Positions 32,200 to 42,975 are shown, counted from the first letter of the stretch. The stretch is 64,000 bases of DNA from Triatoma infestans (GCA_011037195.1 JAAEAF010002351.1:1-64000); one strand, 5' to 3'. The notes: a model not told the origin generated them from the sequence alone. A program made the numbers and translations.

Positions 32200-34893
32200 A
32201 ACCTTCTCATAAACCCCTCACAGTTCTGCTCTGGAACGCAAACGGAGTACTAACTCACAAACAAGAATTACAAGTATTACTGAATGACAGAAATATTGAC
32301 ACAGCACTAATTACAGAAACCCATTTGACTGACAATCACTACTTCTACATGCTCGGCTACAAGACATACAAAACTAACCATGCTGGACAAAGAGCTCAAG
32401 GTGGCTCTGCAATCCTAGCCTCCAACTCCTTGTCTCACCACGAGCATACCCTCATAGCAACAGATTCCTTTCAAGTCACAGCAATATCTCTATCACTATT
32501 TCCTTTTCCTGTAACTTTGGCAGCAGTATACTGTTCCCCTTCCACCACCATATATTACCCTCAGTTCATATCCTTGTTCCAATCCCTCGGTCCCCGCTTT
32601 ATTGCCGGCGGAGATTACAACGCTAAGCACCCGCACTAGAGCAGCAGAATCGCTAACTCCCGTGGGCGTCTCCTTAACAATATCATTCTTTCCTATAATT
32701 ATTCCTTTATGTCCCCTAATTACCCTACATATTGGCCTTCTGATCCCAACCGCATCCCAGATTTAGTAGACTTCTTTGTTGCTTCTGATGTAGGAGCCAT
32801 TTTTTCAACCACACAAACCTTGAATGATTTATCCTCTGACCATTCTCCAGTACTCCTTAACCTTAGCATAATTCCCATCCCTAAGCCTCCTAAACCATCT
32901 CTGATTGAAGACCCGATCAACTGGGATCTCTTCCAACGTAAGTTAGAAAATTCTATAAATCTAAACATCTCCCTCAAAACCGCCAGTGAAGTTGAGCAAG
33001 CTGTTCAACTCTTCACTAACTCCATTCAACACGCAGCCCAACAATCCTGCTCCTATCGTCATAAAAATCATCCTTCACCTAAACCTAGTCTGCCTCATAA
33101 TATCCGAAACCTAATAACTGCTAAACGACAGGCCAGAAGAAGGTGGCAGTATTCACGATATCCTTCCGATAAAAGAATTTTTAATCAATTAACAAATCTC
33201 CTGCGATCCCAGCTAGCTGAGTTCCGATCCTCCCAACACCAAAAATATATTGAATCCCTTTCCACTGAAGATAACTCCCTCTGGATTGCAACTAAAAAAG
33301 TATTCAAATATCACATAACTGTATCACCTATCCGCACTCCCAATGGCCCCTGGACCAGGAGCGACGTAGAAAGGGCTAACATCTTTTCTAGTTATTTAGA
33401 ACATACCTTCACCCACATCCAGAGATACTACTAGATCCTACCCACAGTAAACATGTTCATGAAAACCTTGACATTCCACTTCCTCTCCACCTTCCTTCTA
33501 AACCTATACTCCCATCAGAGGTAAAATCTCTTATCGAACATCTTCCTCGGAAAAAAACACCTGGACCCGATCTTATCACATCCAAGGAAGGCCGTTATTT
33601 TCCTCACGACAATTTTCAATTCTATCCTTCGTACCGCTCACTTCCCATCCAATGGAAATATTCCTTAATTATCCTTATCCCCAAACCCCTTAAACCTCCC
33701 AGCGAGTTATCTTCTTACAGACCTATTAGCCTTCTTCCCATGTTATCCAAAGTCCTAGAAAAAATACTCCTTAAACGGCTGATTCCCATCCTAGTATCCC
33801 AGAATATCATCCCTCCCCAACAATTTGGTTTCCGCACTCGTCATTCCACAATCCAACAATCCCTCAGAGTATTGATACTATTTCGTCTGCTCTGGAGAAC
33901 AAAAAATATTGCCTGGGTGTCTTCCTGGACGTGGCTCAGGCTTTCGACCGAGTTTGGCACCCAGGACTACTATACAAATTAAAAAAGTTCCTTCCCACTC
34001 CATTCTATCTCCTCCTGCAATCCTATTTAACTGACCGCTGCTTCAGGGTGAGGTGCGGCGCTGAATTGTCTGAGCTGCATGCGATCTGTGCAGGCGTGCC
34101 CCAAGGCAGTATACTGGGACCAATCCTATATACCATCTACACTGCTGATATTCCTACTCATCCCCAAACCTTAATAACGACCTATGCTGATGACACCGCA
34201 ATATTATCTTCCCACTCTGATACTATTCAAGTTTCTACCATTACCCAAGAGCACCTTGAGCTCATTGAAACTTGGTGTAAAAAATGGAGAATAAAGCTTA
34301 ACCCCACCAAGTGTGTCCAGGCTACATTCACATTCAGACGACAGACCTGCCAACCACTAACTATTAACGGTTCAGACATACCCACATCCACCGAAGTACG
34401 TTACCTAGGTCTCTACTTAGACAGTCGCCTAACGTGGAACCCACACACAAGACTTAAAAGAAAAGAAAAAGAACTAAACAGACGCTACGGACTACTTAGG
34501 AGACTTCTTGGACCTAAATCCACCACGACAGTTCATAACAAACTCACTCTTTACAAAACTCTACTCAGACCAATATGGACATATGGAGCAGAATTGTGGG
34601 GCTCCGCAAAACCTTCCAACATACAACCAATACAATCTTTCCAATCCAAAGTCCTTCGTCGAATAATTAATGCACCCTATTATGTTTCTAATCGAACCCT
34701 CCATCACGATCTAAATATTCCATTCGTCAATGATCTTATCCACACCCGCTTCCAGAAATTCCACAAAAACCTACAAGTCCACCCAAATCCTGTCGCCCAA
34801 TCATTATCCACACCGTCCCATCCTGAAAATATTCCACGGCGATTAAAGTGTCGTTGGCCTCGTGATCTTCCTTCTCTCCCAACCTGCCAATAA
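32200..34893 (+). pseudogene. Jockey-2 ORF2: endonuclease and RT, decayed
   Basis: The endonuclease reads LLWNANGVLTHK, LITETHLTD, GGDYNAKHPH followed by TAG at 32637-32639 where Trp is expected (one-base change from TGG), then LSSDHSPVL. The RT shows shifts near 33430, 33590 and 33930, with SYRPISLLPMLSKVLEKIL-like text, FLDVAQAFDRVWH-like text, GVPQGSILGPILY (34096-34134) and the active site TYADDTAIL (34180-34206). The C-terminus closes at 34891. Confidence 0.82.
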
Positions 34894-35204
34894 TAAGTCC
34901 TAGGAAGTTCCAGCGCTGGCTGGTTTCTTCTATCACGCTGTCCTAGTTGTGGCGCTGATCCCAGTTCAGTGTCACAATTTGTATAATATCTTGTACATAC
35001 ACATTTACCAATGTATATATTGTACAGATGCAAATAAATAAATATATATTAAAAATAAAATAAAAAATTCTTGTATTAACCCTGCTTGTATTTCACATTT
35101 ATGTATTAATTCTACAAGCTTTTGACTGTCCATAAACTTTGCATCGCCCTTCTTCAAACTTTATCTATTCCTATTAGACAGTATACTCCTGAAATAACTT
35201 ATCC

Positions 35205-35460
35205 CCCCCCCTAATAAAAATAACTTGATTATAACCTCCCCACATAATTATATACAACCAACAAGGGTGAGTAACAAGTACCAGAAACATTATGGTAAAG
35301 TGAACTCTCTACATGAACTTGGTGAATTTGCTCTGACGATGGATGAAAATCCGAAACCGGTCAGGAAGAAAATAAATATACATGCTACGACGGATAAAAT
35401 ACCAGATGTTATCCAGCATTGCGGATCCATCCACATATTCAAGTAGTATACTATTTCACC
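35205..35460 (+). repeat. Ribozyme-bearing dispersed repeat (type B), plus strand
   Basis: It starts after poly-C (35204-35214), the inverse of the poly-G repeat at 14139, contains hammerhead B2 and ends with GCATTGCGGATCCATCCACA, a word found again at 39148. The region after the ribozyme parallels the start of the type A PLE coding region (CTGCGGAACCAACC). Confidence 0.7.
35328..35367 (+). ncRNA. Minimal hammerhead ribozyme, copy B2
   Basis: Core CTGACGA (35333-35339), unpaired T, stem II GGAT/ATCC around GAAA, GAAA (35353-35356), self-complementary ACCGGT, cleavage after C35362. Stem I is short (about two pairs plus two after a mismatch). Confidence 0.8.
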
Positions 35461-35504
35461 TGCTACAGGTCGATCGATAACTTCTACTTGAAACACTTGT
35501 TTTT

Positions 35505-36290
35505 AAAAAATCTGAAATCTGTGAAACACACACAAGACTTTCTCTTATTCCTGCTAGCACACTGCTTCATGTATAAAATAACGAATTTTGTTTAAACTCA
35601 AATTTTACATATTCGTCCATAAAGGTGGTGGGACCTACCTACTAACCTTCAACCTTGCCAGCTGAGAAGTGATTATATTGTGGACCAGTAAAGGGCACCA
35701 AAAACACTGAAACAACTATATAACATTTGAAATTTATCGCCACAAATTCCGCACAACCATCCAAAATCAATTTTATTGGAACAATGTTTCAAATAAAAGT
35801 GATACGTTTATATCTGCGCAGTCAGAATACCAAGTTTAAAGGAAGTCGTTCTAGATGTTTTCAAGAAAATTCCCCAAAAAAACTCAAAAACATATTCTGT
35901 AGGTCGCACTGACGGTTCACCGATTTTCTTAAAATTTGAAATTCTAGATATCTTAATTTATATATAATTAATATTTTATGAGTGCTAAAAGCATGTATTG
36001 TATTGGAGTCCTTTACAAGGAAGCTTCAGCTTAACGTTACTGTTCCCTCACGACCACCAAAAAAAAAAAAACATTTTCCTAGAAAAACGTTTCAAATAAA
36101 AGTGACAGGGATTCATTTATGTTGATTTATGTTGAAAATGCAAAGTTAAAAAAAATTTCGAAAAAATAGTAAAGTCGCACTTCCGGTTGATTAATTTTGG
36201 CCGATACCTTCGTTTCAGATGCGATGGTACGAAGTTTGAACTTCCAGTGATTTTTCGTTTTTTGATATTTTGTTCACACACACACATATA
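35505..36290 (+). mobile_element. Helentron-like repeat, plus-oriented, degraded
   Basis: The left end (CTGTGAAACACACACAAGACTTTCTCTTATTCC) and words such as GTTTCAAATAAAAGTGA, CGCACTTCCGGTTGA and the terminal CA/TA microsatellite match the full copy at 41216-42504. The right part after the microsatellite is replaced by an inverted copy. Confidence 0.6.
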
Positions 36291-36344
36291 TATATATATA
36301 TATTAATAATAATAATATATGTAGGGGGAGAGAGAGAGAGACTC

Positions 36345-36680
36345 AACAAAAACCGAGGAAGATTCACAAAAACAGTTGTTACTTTGCCTTAAAAGGAAGA
36401 ATTCCGATCGTGCCAGATTTTCGAAATTGAGTTTTCACCGAAGTTCGTTTTGGGGTTATCTGAATACTAAAGAAACGTATTATAGCGCATGGTCTGTGTG
36501 TGTGTATGTCAGTCTGTCTGTCTGTTTGTGTGTTAACAGAAAATCTCAAAAAGGAAAGATCGTAAGAAGCTCAAATTGGTATTCTATTTAGTTACTATCA
36601 CCGCATCAGACTAGATAATTTCTGACAAAATCCATCAACCGGAAGCACTTTTGGAACTTTTCCGAGAAAATTGAATTTAG
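36345..36680 (-). mobile_element. Helentron-like repeat, minus-oriented fragment
   Basis: Minus-strand match to 42200-42500: the TTTCCGGTGAAAAC-like segment near the 3' end, the CA/GT microsatellite and CTTCCGGTTGA. With 35505-36290 it forms a tail-to-tail inverted pair. Confidence 0.6.
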
Positions 36681-36774
36681 GGTTTATAGGATGAAGAAGA
36701 GTTTAGTATTTCGCAATTTTTCTGCAGAAAATAAACTTTAATAAAATTGTGACTTTACAACTCTTCTTCAAGCA

Positions 36775-36870
36775 TCAGTGTCTGAGTGATTAGAGGCGTG
36801 GTTAGTCAAGCTAAGCTATATTGTGGTAATGAGTTAAATTCCCAGCTTTGCATTTGGATTTTGTTTGATG
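36775..36870 (+). repeat. Possible tRNA-derived SINE
   Basis: TGAGTGATTAGAGGCG resembles an A box and GAGTTAAATTCCC, 50 bases on, resembles a diverged B box (GGTTCGAATCC type). The spacing fits a tRNA head. Confidence 0.35.
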
Positions 36871-37300
36871 TATTAATATGAGCAACATATAATAGACTAT
36901 ATTTGCTAACTTTCTCCACAGAACACCTAATCAGTAGTTGACGCACAACCTGCCGGATAAAATAGGCATTACTTTACTTACAACTCTTCTTCATCCTATA
37001 AGTGATTAAAAAAGTCATTACATAAATTTATCCAAAATTATTTTACAGCAAATGGGACTTATGCTTCCTTCAAAAGTGTTATTTCATTACACCTTAGGTT
37101 GGCCCGTCAAACATTTACATGAAAGCAAATATTGAATACAAATTTCAAATTTGAAGAAAATATGTCATATATAACTACATAAACTGCAGAAGAAACTTTA
37201 AGCTGTATTCATTTATCTGAATCCTTATTAGTTAAGAAGTAGTTAAAATAGATTAATTATAAGAAATCTATCAAATAATCTTAAAACTCATTCTATTTAC
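36871..37300. other. Intron sequence, nothing recognised
   Basis: This is the 5' part of the giant SV2-like intron (minus strand), AT-rich, without recognisable repeats. Confidence 0.4.
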
Positions 37301-37370
37301 CTGTGAATCATATTCTTCCTCGGCTAAGTGTTTAATTTGGGTAGGAATCCATAAACTAAGGCCATGGTAA
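37301..37370 (-). CDS. SV2-like MFS transporter, exon (helix 7 end and motif)
   Basis: The acceptor is TATTTTTCAG; the donor is CACAG|GTAAAT. With the last two bases of the preceding exon it encodes SYHGLSLWIPTQIKHLAEEE, aligning with the SV2 segment SYYGL-VWFP after helix 7. Phase 2 in, phase 0 out. The next exon is 29.4 kb downstream at 7891. Confidence 0.87.
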
Positions 37371-37446
37371 CTGAAAAATAAATGGTAAAAAACCTTACTG
37401 CTATTATTCAGTTTGCAATATTCCATTCATTTTATAAAATAATTAC

Positions 37447-37535
37447 CTGAAACCTAGGGCAGCCCATACAAGAGATAAAAGTGCTGTAGACATGAGATTC
37501 TGTCTTTGCCCAAGTTGTCTGATTGAATCTAAAAA
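37447..37535 (-). CDS. SV2-like MFS transporter, exon (helix 7)
   Basis: The acceptor is TAATTTCAG; the donor is TTTCAG|GTAATT. The product FLDSIRQLGQRQNLMSTALL plus SLVWAALGF is a cytoplasmic loop running into a membrane helix. Phase 0 in, phase 2 out. Confidence 0.85.
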
Positions 37536-37877
37536 CTGAAATTAATATTACTGATAAAAAAAAAAACACAAAAAACAAGTCAATACAAATAATTTTTTCT
37601 TAGGGGATATCAAGCAGTTGTTGAGTCGCGAAAAAGATTCTTCGGCTCTGATCTTATTTCTAGTAGTTTTATTGTTGAATTGTTTTCTACCTCAGATCAC
37701 CAATTGCTTACGTCATATCTGAGGCATAAGAAATTTAAGAATATCAAATTAAATACTGTACTCTTCACATATGAATTTACACTTTTCCCAACATTTATAT
37801 GTCAATTTTTGTATTTATTTCCTTTTGTATATAGTGCTATTTAAAACTACAAATAATTTTTATGTAATAAGCATTAC

Positions 37878-38012
37878 GTGATTAAAGTTTGCGATCATTT
37901 GGGCCCAAACTGATTTTGCTTGAAGTGGTTTGGCAATTGATACTTTACTTGGAAGTTCTAATTCAGTTAATTGATACTGTGCGCTTTTAGATGCATTCCA
38001 CTTATACATTTG
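37878..38012 (-). CDS. SV2-like MFS transporter, exon (central cytoplasmic loop)
   Basis: The acceptor is TATTTTATAG; the donor is AATCAC|GTAATG. Its 45 codons include YQLTELELPSKV, a motif position conserved in the long loop between helices 6 and 7 of SV2-like proteins. Phase 0 on both sides. Confidence 0.85.
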
Positions 38013-38082
38013 CTATAAAATATAACAAATTATCATTAATAAATAAAAATTGTTGACTAAATTTATAATTGAACCTTATTAC

Positions 38083-38286
38083 CTGATACATCATGATTGC
38101 ATTAACATCTTTACCAGCATGGAGAAGATATCTGACAGATTCAGAAACACAAGAGAGGGAAGCCAATGCGAACACTGTTGGCAAGCAACTGAGTAGCAAA
38201 ACTCGATGCCAAGCGCTCTGATGCTCTTTCACTTCGTACATTATTTCTTCGCCTTCAAATACATATAGGTGAGGAAAGTATAAATA
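38083..38286 (-). CDS. SV2-like MFS transporter, exon (helix 6 and PES-R motif)
   Basis: This exon identifies the family: FPHLYVFEG, then WHRVLLLSCLPTVFALASL and SESVRYLLHAGKDVNA, aligned with SV2 WRVFV-VCALP---SV-AL--PESPRFLLE-GK. The usual P of PESPR is replaced by S and V (SESVR), a divergence from the MFS motif. The acceptor is ATTATCAG at 38288-38287; the donor is TATCAG|GTAATA. SV2 proteins sit in synaptic vesicle membranes in animals; the substrate of this divergent copy cannot be inferred. Visible coding exons total about 360 codons (about 410 with the uncertain exon at 38373). Confidence 0.85.
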
Positions 38287-38372
38287 CTGATAATTTTAAT
38301 ACCAAAATTAAGTGTTTAAGAACCTAATCTTTAGTTAAACATATATTACGTTAGGAAGAGAGAAACTCATAC

Positions 38373-38522
38373 TTCACAAAAACAAGTTGCAAACAACAAA
38401 TACCAAGATTTCTCTCTTCTGCACAACGATTTTTCATTTTTAATTCTCTCTGAAGTATTCACATGCTCAGGTAAGTAAAACTCATTGGCTATTAAACCTC
38501 TTGATGTAGATGTTGTTACCAT
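38373..38522 (-). CDS. Possible upstream exon of SV2-like gene
   Basis: Minus-strand open frame of 50 codons starting with ATG at 38522 and ending exactly in phase 0 at a GTATGAG donor, 86 bases before the next exon (phase 0). It encodes ANEFYLPEHVNTSERIKNEK and a short hydrophobic end. Similarity to the SEF-P--RG region of SV2 is weak, and no clear acceptor lies upstream, so it could be a first exon of a shortened gene or chance. Confidence 0.4.
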
Positions 38523-38699
38523 ATCAATGTTAATAGTTTATAAAGGAATAATGCAAAACTCCTCTTTTCCTTCGAGTACTGTTTGACGCTCGAAGATCAT
38601 GTTATCCTTACAATGTTACTGCATTAATTTTTTTCGAATACTACTGAAATTTTTTCTATCGCTACATTATAAAAACTACAAATTTAATCTCTAACGGCC

Positions 38700-38915
38700 T
38701 CGCGGATGACTGTGGATATTCAGGGTAAAGTTATCAAATTCGTGTAGAGAGTTGTCTTCAACTTAATATTTCTGTTACACATTACACTCATACAATCAAC
38801 AAGAGTAGAGTGTAACAGAAACATTAAGTTGAAGTCAACTCTCTACATGAACTTGATATCTTTACTCTGACGATGGATGAAAATCCGAAACCGGTCAGGA
38901 ACATTGCATGTTACG
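38700..38915 (+). repeat. Inverted pair of type B ribozyme repeats
   Basis: 38731-38800 is the reverse complement of about 38801-38866 (shared words CAGAAA-ATTAAGTTGAAG, ACTCTCTACA). Only the right arm keeps an intact ribozyme; the left arm is degraded at the corresponding place (38700-38725). Confidence 0.75.
38864..38901 (+). ncRNA. Minimal hammerhead ribozyme, copy B3
   Basis: Core CTGACGA (38867-38873), T, stem II GGAT/ATCC with GAAA loop, GAAA (38887-38890), ACCGGT (38890-38895), cleavage after C38896. Stem I is short, as in B2. Confidence 0.8.
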
Positions 38916-38954
38916 ACATATAAAATACCAAACTTTATTTACTAATAACATCAA

Positions 38955-39105
38955 ATACAGTGGAAGCCGGATATTATAATCACGGATAATGTTATCACAA
39001 TCAATCGATACCGAACCTCATCATATAAAATTACATAAAATAATCCGCTTATTATAAGCAAACTTCGGCTATTGTTATCAATTCTGTTGCTATACAGTAG
39101 TTCTC
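38955..39105. mobile_element. Possible pogo/Tigger-like MITE remnant
   Basis: CAGTGGAAGCCGGATATTAT at 38955, with several ATAATCCG/CGGATAAT words, resembles pogo-family termini (CAGT-GAA-C--GATTATC). A matching opposite end (TATACAGTAG at 39101-39110) is only partial. Confidence 0.35.
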
Positions 39106-39261
39106 AAGAACGCTGACGCATGCAAATAAAATAGCAGATGTTATACACCATTGCGGATCCATCAACATATTCAATAAATAAAGTTTGTTGAAAAGAATTT
39201 CGTCATTCAAATTTATCCCCTTTTCCTTCGAGTCGAAGGATTTCATAAGTTTCCGATTGTA

Positions 39262-39477
39262 TTGTCGTTCAGAAATATAGTTTACACTGAATCTTTCGAA
39301 AATGTAGAAAGAAAAGAAATGACGAAAATGAAAAGAGGAGTTTATAAAGAGATTGTGAAGTTGTTCGCGTCCGAGATTGTTCTCACGTGCCCCCTGGATA
39401 TCCTAAACAAACATCAATCGCCAGCGAGGCCTAAAATTTTATACTGGGCCGCACGAGGTAGAAGAACAGCTGAATAG
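39262..39477 (+). other. Unrecognised 71-codon frame
   Basis: This frame encodes a K/R-rich start and ARPKILYWAARGRRTAE at the end. No family recognised. It lies among ribozyme repeats and may be part of a mobile element. Stop at 39475. Confidence 0.25.
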
Positions 39478-39479
39478 CC

Positions 39480-39689
39480 GAAGAATGGCGTAAGAAAAGA
39501 TAAACAAATCTGAAAAGACAACTAACAAATATTAAAAGACACTTGAAGAATTTCGCAGAGAAAATACATAGTCAAACCAAGTTGGATATCATCAAAGTAA
39601 AAAAGGAGCGTCTGCATGATGTGTATAATAATCAGCTCAATAATTCTCGTTGATATGTGGATGGGTACGCATAGTCTGCATATTTTTGA
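39480..39689. other. AT-rich DNA, nothing recognised
   Basis: There are no long frames or known repeats on either strand. Confidence 0.35.
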
Positions 39690-39995
39690 TGTTCCTGAAT
39701 GGTTTCGGATTTTCATCCATCGTCAAAGTTATCAAGTTCGTGTAGAGACTTGATATCAACTCATGTTTCTGTTACATTCTACACTTGTCGAATGTATGCG
39801 GGAGAATATAAGGTCATAATTTATAATCATTCCATTTTTGTGTTTAAACAACACACATAATAACGTAACCTTATGACTTCCCTCAATAATCAATAAGTGT
39901 AGTGTGTAACAGAAACATTAAGTTGAAGTCAGCTCTCAAAAAGAACTTGATAACTTTACTCCGATGATGGATGAAAATCCGAAACATTAAAAATA
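39690..39995. repeat. Second inverted pair of type B ribozyme repeats, degraded
   Basis: The left arm (minus, 39690-39790) and right arm (plus, 39895-39995) face each other around a 100-base centre. In the left ribozyme the segment after GAAACC reads ATTC instead of GGTC; in the right arm the core is CCGATGA and the sequence after GAAAC is lost. Both should be inactive. Confidence 0.7.
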
Positions 39996-40329
39996 TGAGC
40001 TACGACGTAGCTCAAATAAAATCGACGTCAAAAAAACAGATTAATAATTCTCGTTATTATTTTCAAGATCAAAGTTACTATGATGCAATAGATGAGGATT
40101 ATGTTTATAAAAGTTATTTTGTTCCTATTTGGCTCCAATAAAATCAGAAAAACCGCCATTAAAGTTTGATAATAGATCAACTGTCTTGCCTATAATAGGT
40201 TTAGGTTTTTTTCAGGGACATTGAAGATCTCCCTTCCTGTACGACCAACATTCCAGTCACTTATAGGCAAAAGAAATTTAGATTAATTCCTGTCAAGGGT
40301 AGTGACGTAAGGACTAGGATAGAGGGGTG

Positions 40330-40681
40330 AGTAGATGAAATTGACCGATTCTAATTCACTTTGCTGCACAACATGGCGGCCGTCCCCCTTCGCCCACCCC
40401 CCAGTCACTTACCCCCCCATCCCCCCAACCTATTCCCAACTTTTCTCTCCCACCCCTTCCACTCCTCCTTCCTGTAGACAAAGAAATGTTAAAAATTATT
40501 TTTTTTTTGCTGAGGCAGCAAAAGCATCTCACAACCTTCGCCATACAAGTCCATCACTTTCACCACTCAGCTATAGTGGTAACTTGGGAATAGTAGTTTT
40601 CTTTAGATCCTTATACCTCACCCACATACTTCTCCCTCATGTCTCTCACATCCTTTCTCTCTCTCTCTCATACATCTCTCT

Positions 40682-40723
<42 letters not shown>

Positions 40724-41215
40724 CATATATATATATACACAGAGACTTAAAGGGGGGCTCTGCCCCACGTACCCCAGGCCAGGGTTCATTAACCTTTGCA
40801 TCTGTATTTTTCCATTCGTACAAAAGTTTATTAACCTCTATGTGTGCACAATTTTTGCAATATACTTTCTGAGTAAATATATATATATATTTTTTTGTTT
40901 TCCACTAACACTTGAAGAAAGGCATACCCTATGCCCTTCTTATTTAACATAAATCTATTTATCGATCAAGTATATATTGATAACACATATTGATTCCAGT
41001 GTATTGATTATTATCGATTTTGTATGAGGCAGTCACTTCTGTAAGTTTTTTGGGTAAAACATTTTTAAAAGTTAGAAAGCGTATTTAAGATAAATCTATT
41101 TATCGATCAATTATATATTGATCGCTTCCAGTATATATTGATTATTATTGATTTTTATGAGGGAGTCACTTCCGAAAGTTTTCTGGTAAAACATTATTAA
41201 AACTAAAAAAAATCT
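40330..41215 (+). repeat. E1 left terminal inverted repeat, outer part
   Basis: It begins near GATGAAATTGACCG and has ACATGGCGGCC (YY1-like) at about 40370-40381, a C-rich stretch, an A/T hairpin-like TTTTTTTTGCTGAGGCAGCAAAA segment, CT and TA microsatellites (40655-40740), GGGGCTCTGCCCCACGTACC, then two tandem units of about 100 bases beginning ATAAATCTATTTATCGATCA (40950 and 41088). Confidence 0.75.
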
Positions 41216-42329
41216 GGTGTGAAACACTCACACAACTTTCTCTTACTCCTGTTCTCAAAATTAAAATTGACAAATGTTATAGTTTGAAAACTGAAAAAGC
41301 TGTTCAGCATAAGCGCACTTCCGGCTTACAATTTTCTTAAAACTTGGAATTTTGGCCATCTGTTTATTTCTAATTAATTTTGTTTGGATGATAGAATTGT
41401 ATAATCAACTTAGGAATACCACTTTAGGGGAAGCTGCAACCCCACCCCTCCCCTAAAACTGCCCTACATGAATTTTTCCAGAGAAATGTCTTAAATAAAA
41501 GATGTAGATCGTTGCATTTTTATTTTGTATACGAAGTTTCAAGAAAATCGTCGGAGCCATTTTTGAGAAAATCGCGAAAAAATGAAAGAATCATTTAGTA
41601 AAGTGTCAAAACAAACGCACTTCCGGTTATCTGATTTTTTACAAACTCGGAATTTCAACAACATATTTAATTCTAATTAACATTATTTAGATGACAGAAT
41701 TGTCTAATAAACTGAAATAGCACTTTAGATGGAAACCTAACCCCTCCCCTACCCCAGAGGTGCCCTTAAATGAATTTTCCTGGAGAAATGTTACAAATAA
41801 AAGTTATAGCTCTTTGTATGTTTAGTTGATATAAGATGTTTAAAGAAAATCGTCGGAGCCATTTTTGAGAAAATCGCAAAAAAGTGGAAAAATCATTTAG
41901 TAAAGTATAATGTAAACGCACTTCCGGTTATCCAATTTTTTTCAAACTCGGAATTTCATTAACATATTTAATTCTAATTAACACTATTGAGAAGGCAAAA
42001 TTGTCTACTAAACTGAAATAGCACTTTAGATGAAAACCTAACCCCACCCCTCCCCCAGAAGTGCCCTAAAATGAATTTTCCCGGAGAAATGTTTCAAATA
42101 AAGGTTGTAGCTGTTAGTATATGTAGTTGATATGCGAAGTTTGAAGAAAATCGTTGGAGCCATTTTTGAGAAAATCGCAAAAACGTAAAAAACCGACTAG
42201 TAAAGTGGTACTTCCGGTTGAGGAATTTTGACAGATGACCCACTGTCGGATCCCATGGTGATAAGTAAACGAATTATCAAGTTTGAAGTTTCTATGATTT
42301 GAAGTTTTTGACCTATGCTGTTCACACAT

Positions 42330-42372
<43 letters not shown>

Positions 42373-42504
42373 CAGACCATTTGCTAAAAACCACTTTTTT
42401 GGACTCAGGGGACCTCAAAACGGATATTTCCGGTGAAAACTCAATATCGAAAATTTGACACGATTACAATACTTCCTCTTACTAGGAGTAAGAGAAAGTA
42501 AAAA
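41216..42504 (+). mobile_element. Helentron-like nonautonomous element (Hel1)
   Basis: It starts with TCTGGTGTGAAACACTCAC and ACTTTCTCTTACTCCT; the latter 16 bases recur inverted at the 3' end (AGGAGTAAGAGAAAGT), a subterminal inverted repeat. A perfect hairpin CTCTTACT/AGTAAGAG (42476-42494) sits at the 3' end. Inside are about three units of 290-300 bases (near 41325, 41625 and 41930), each with CGCACTTCCGGTTA and AAATCGTCGGAGCC words, and a CA microsatellite (42330-42370). This architecture matches Helentron/DINE-1-type elements. No Rep/helicase is encoded. It splits the E1 left arm. Confidence 0.7.
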
Positions 42505-42640
42505 AAAAGTGTATAATATCATAGAACAAATTAATTAGAGAAAGGAAAAATCTTAGTATTTAACCTGGAGAACTAGTACTTTTTATACGATTAATAATAT
42601 ATATTTTTTCCATTCTCTCTTGCGCATCATATTACGCACC
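42505..42640 (+). repeat. E1 left terminal inverted repeat, inner part
   Basis: This is the reverse complement of 47597-47735, including GAACTAGTACTTTTTATACG and the CATTCTCTCTTG block. The uninterrupted right arm shows the joint AACATTATTAAAA-AAAGTG, locating the Helentron-like insertion in an A-run. Confidence 0.85.
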
Positions 42641-42975
42641 GATTGTATAGGAATTAATGAAAAACAAAAACAATCTTGATTCAAAATAACTTATTATTTA
42701 TACACTTAATTTTACAAGGTATGATTGATAATATAAAGCATGTTTCGATAGCTTATTTTGTAATAGACATTTTGAAAAATACATTCGTATAACATACATC
42801 TTTAGTTCTTCACCACATTCGTACCATATAAACGATTATTTCTCCCACTAATCTATAATTAAACAATTTATTTATATATTTTAGTTATACAATATTATTA
42901 ATGAAAATGTAAAGCATGTTTTTCGTTAGTTTTTTTTGTAATGGACATTAGTTCATCACCACACACCATTTAAAA
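42641..42975. repeat. E1 core, diverged tandem duplication
   Basis: TAAAGCATGTTT, TTTTGTAAT-GACATT and TTC-TCACCACA occur in the same order at 42734-42812 and 42911-42968, indicating an old duplication of about 175 bases downstream of the minus-strand genes. Confidence 0.5.

Larger units (their letters stand above)
30500..35060 (+). mobile_element. Jockey-clade LINE (Jockey-2), frameshifted
   Basis: It has a 5' UTR with GT-rich and GC-balanced segments (30500-30831), ORF1, ORF2, a 3' UTR and an A/T tail (35026-35060). It has several frameshifts and one nonsense codon, so it is older than Jockey-1, to which it is related but not close. Confidence 0.88.

Noticed and set aside
40680..40740. CRISPR-like or satellite array
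   Set aside because: Plain TA and CT microsatellite without spacers.
40335..40952. 205-codon frame in the E1 end
   Set aside because: It runs through C-rich, CT and TA microsatellite sequence of a terminal repeat; the same region in E2 does not keep the frame.
42197..42418. Minus-strand frame with a run of Val-Cys
   Set aside because: It is a translation of the CA microsatellite in the Helentron-like element.
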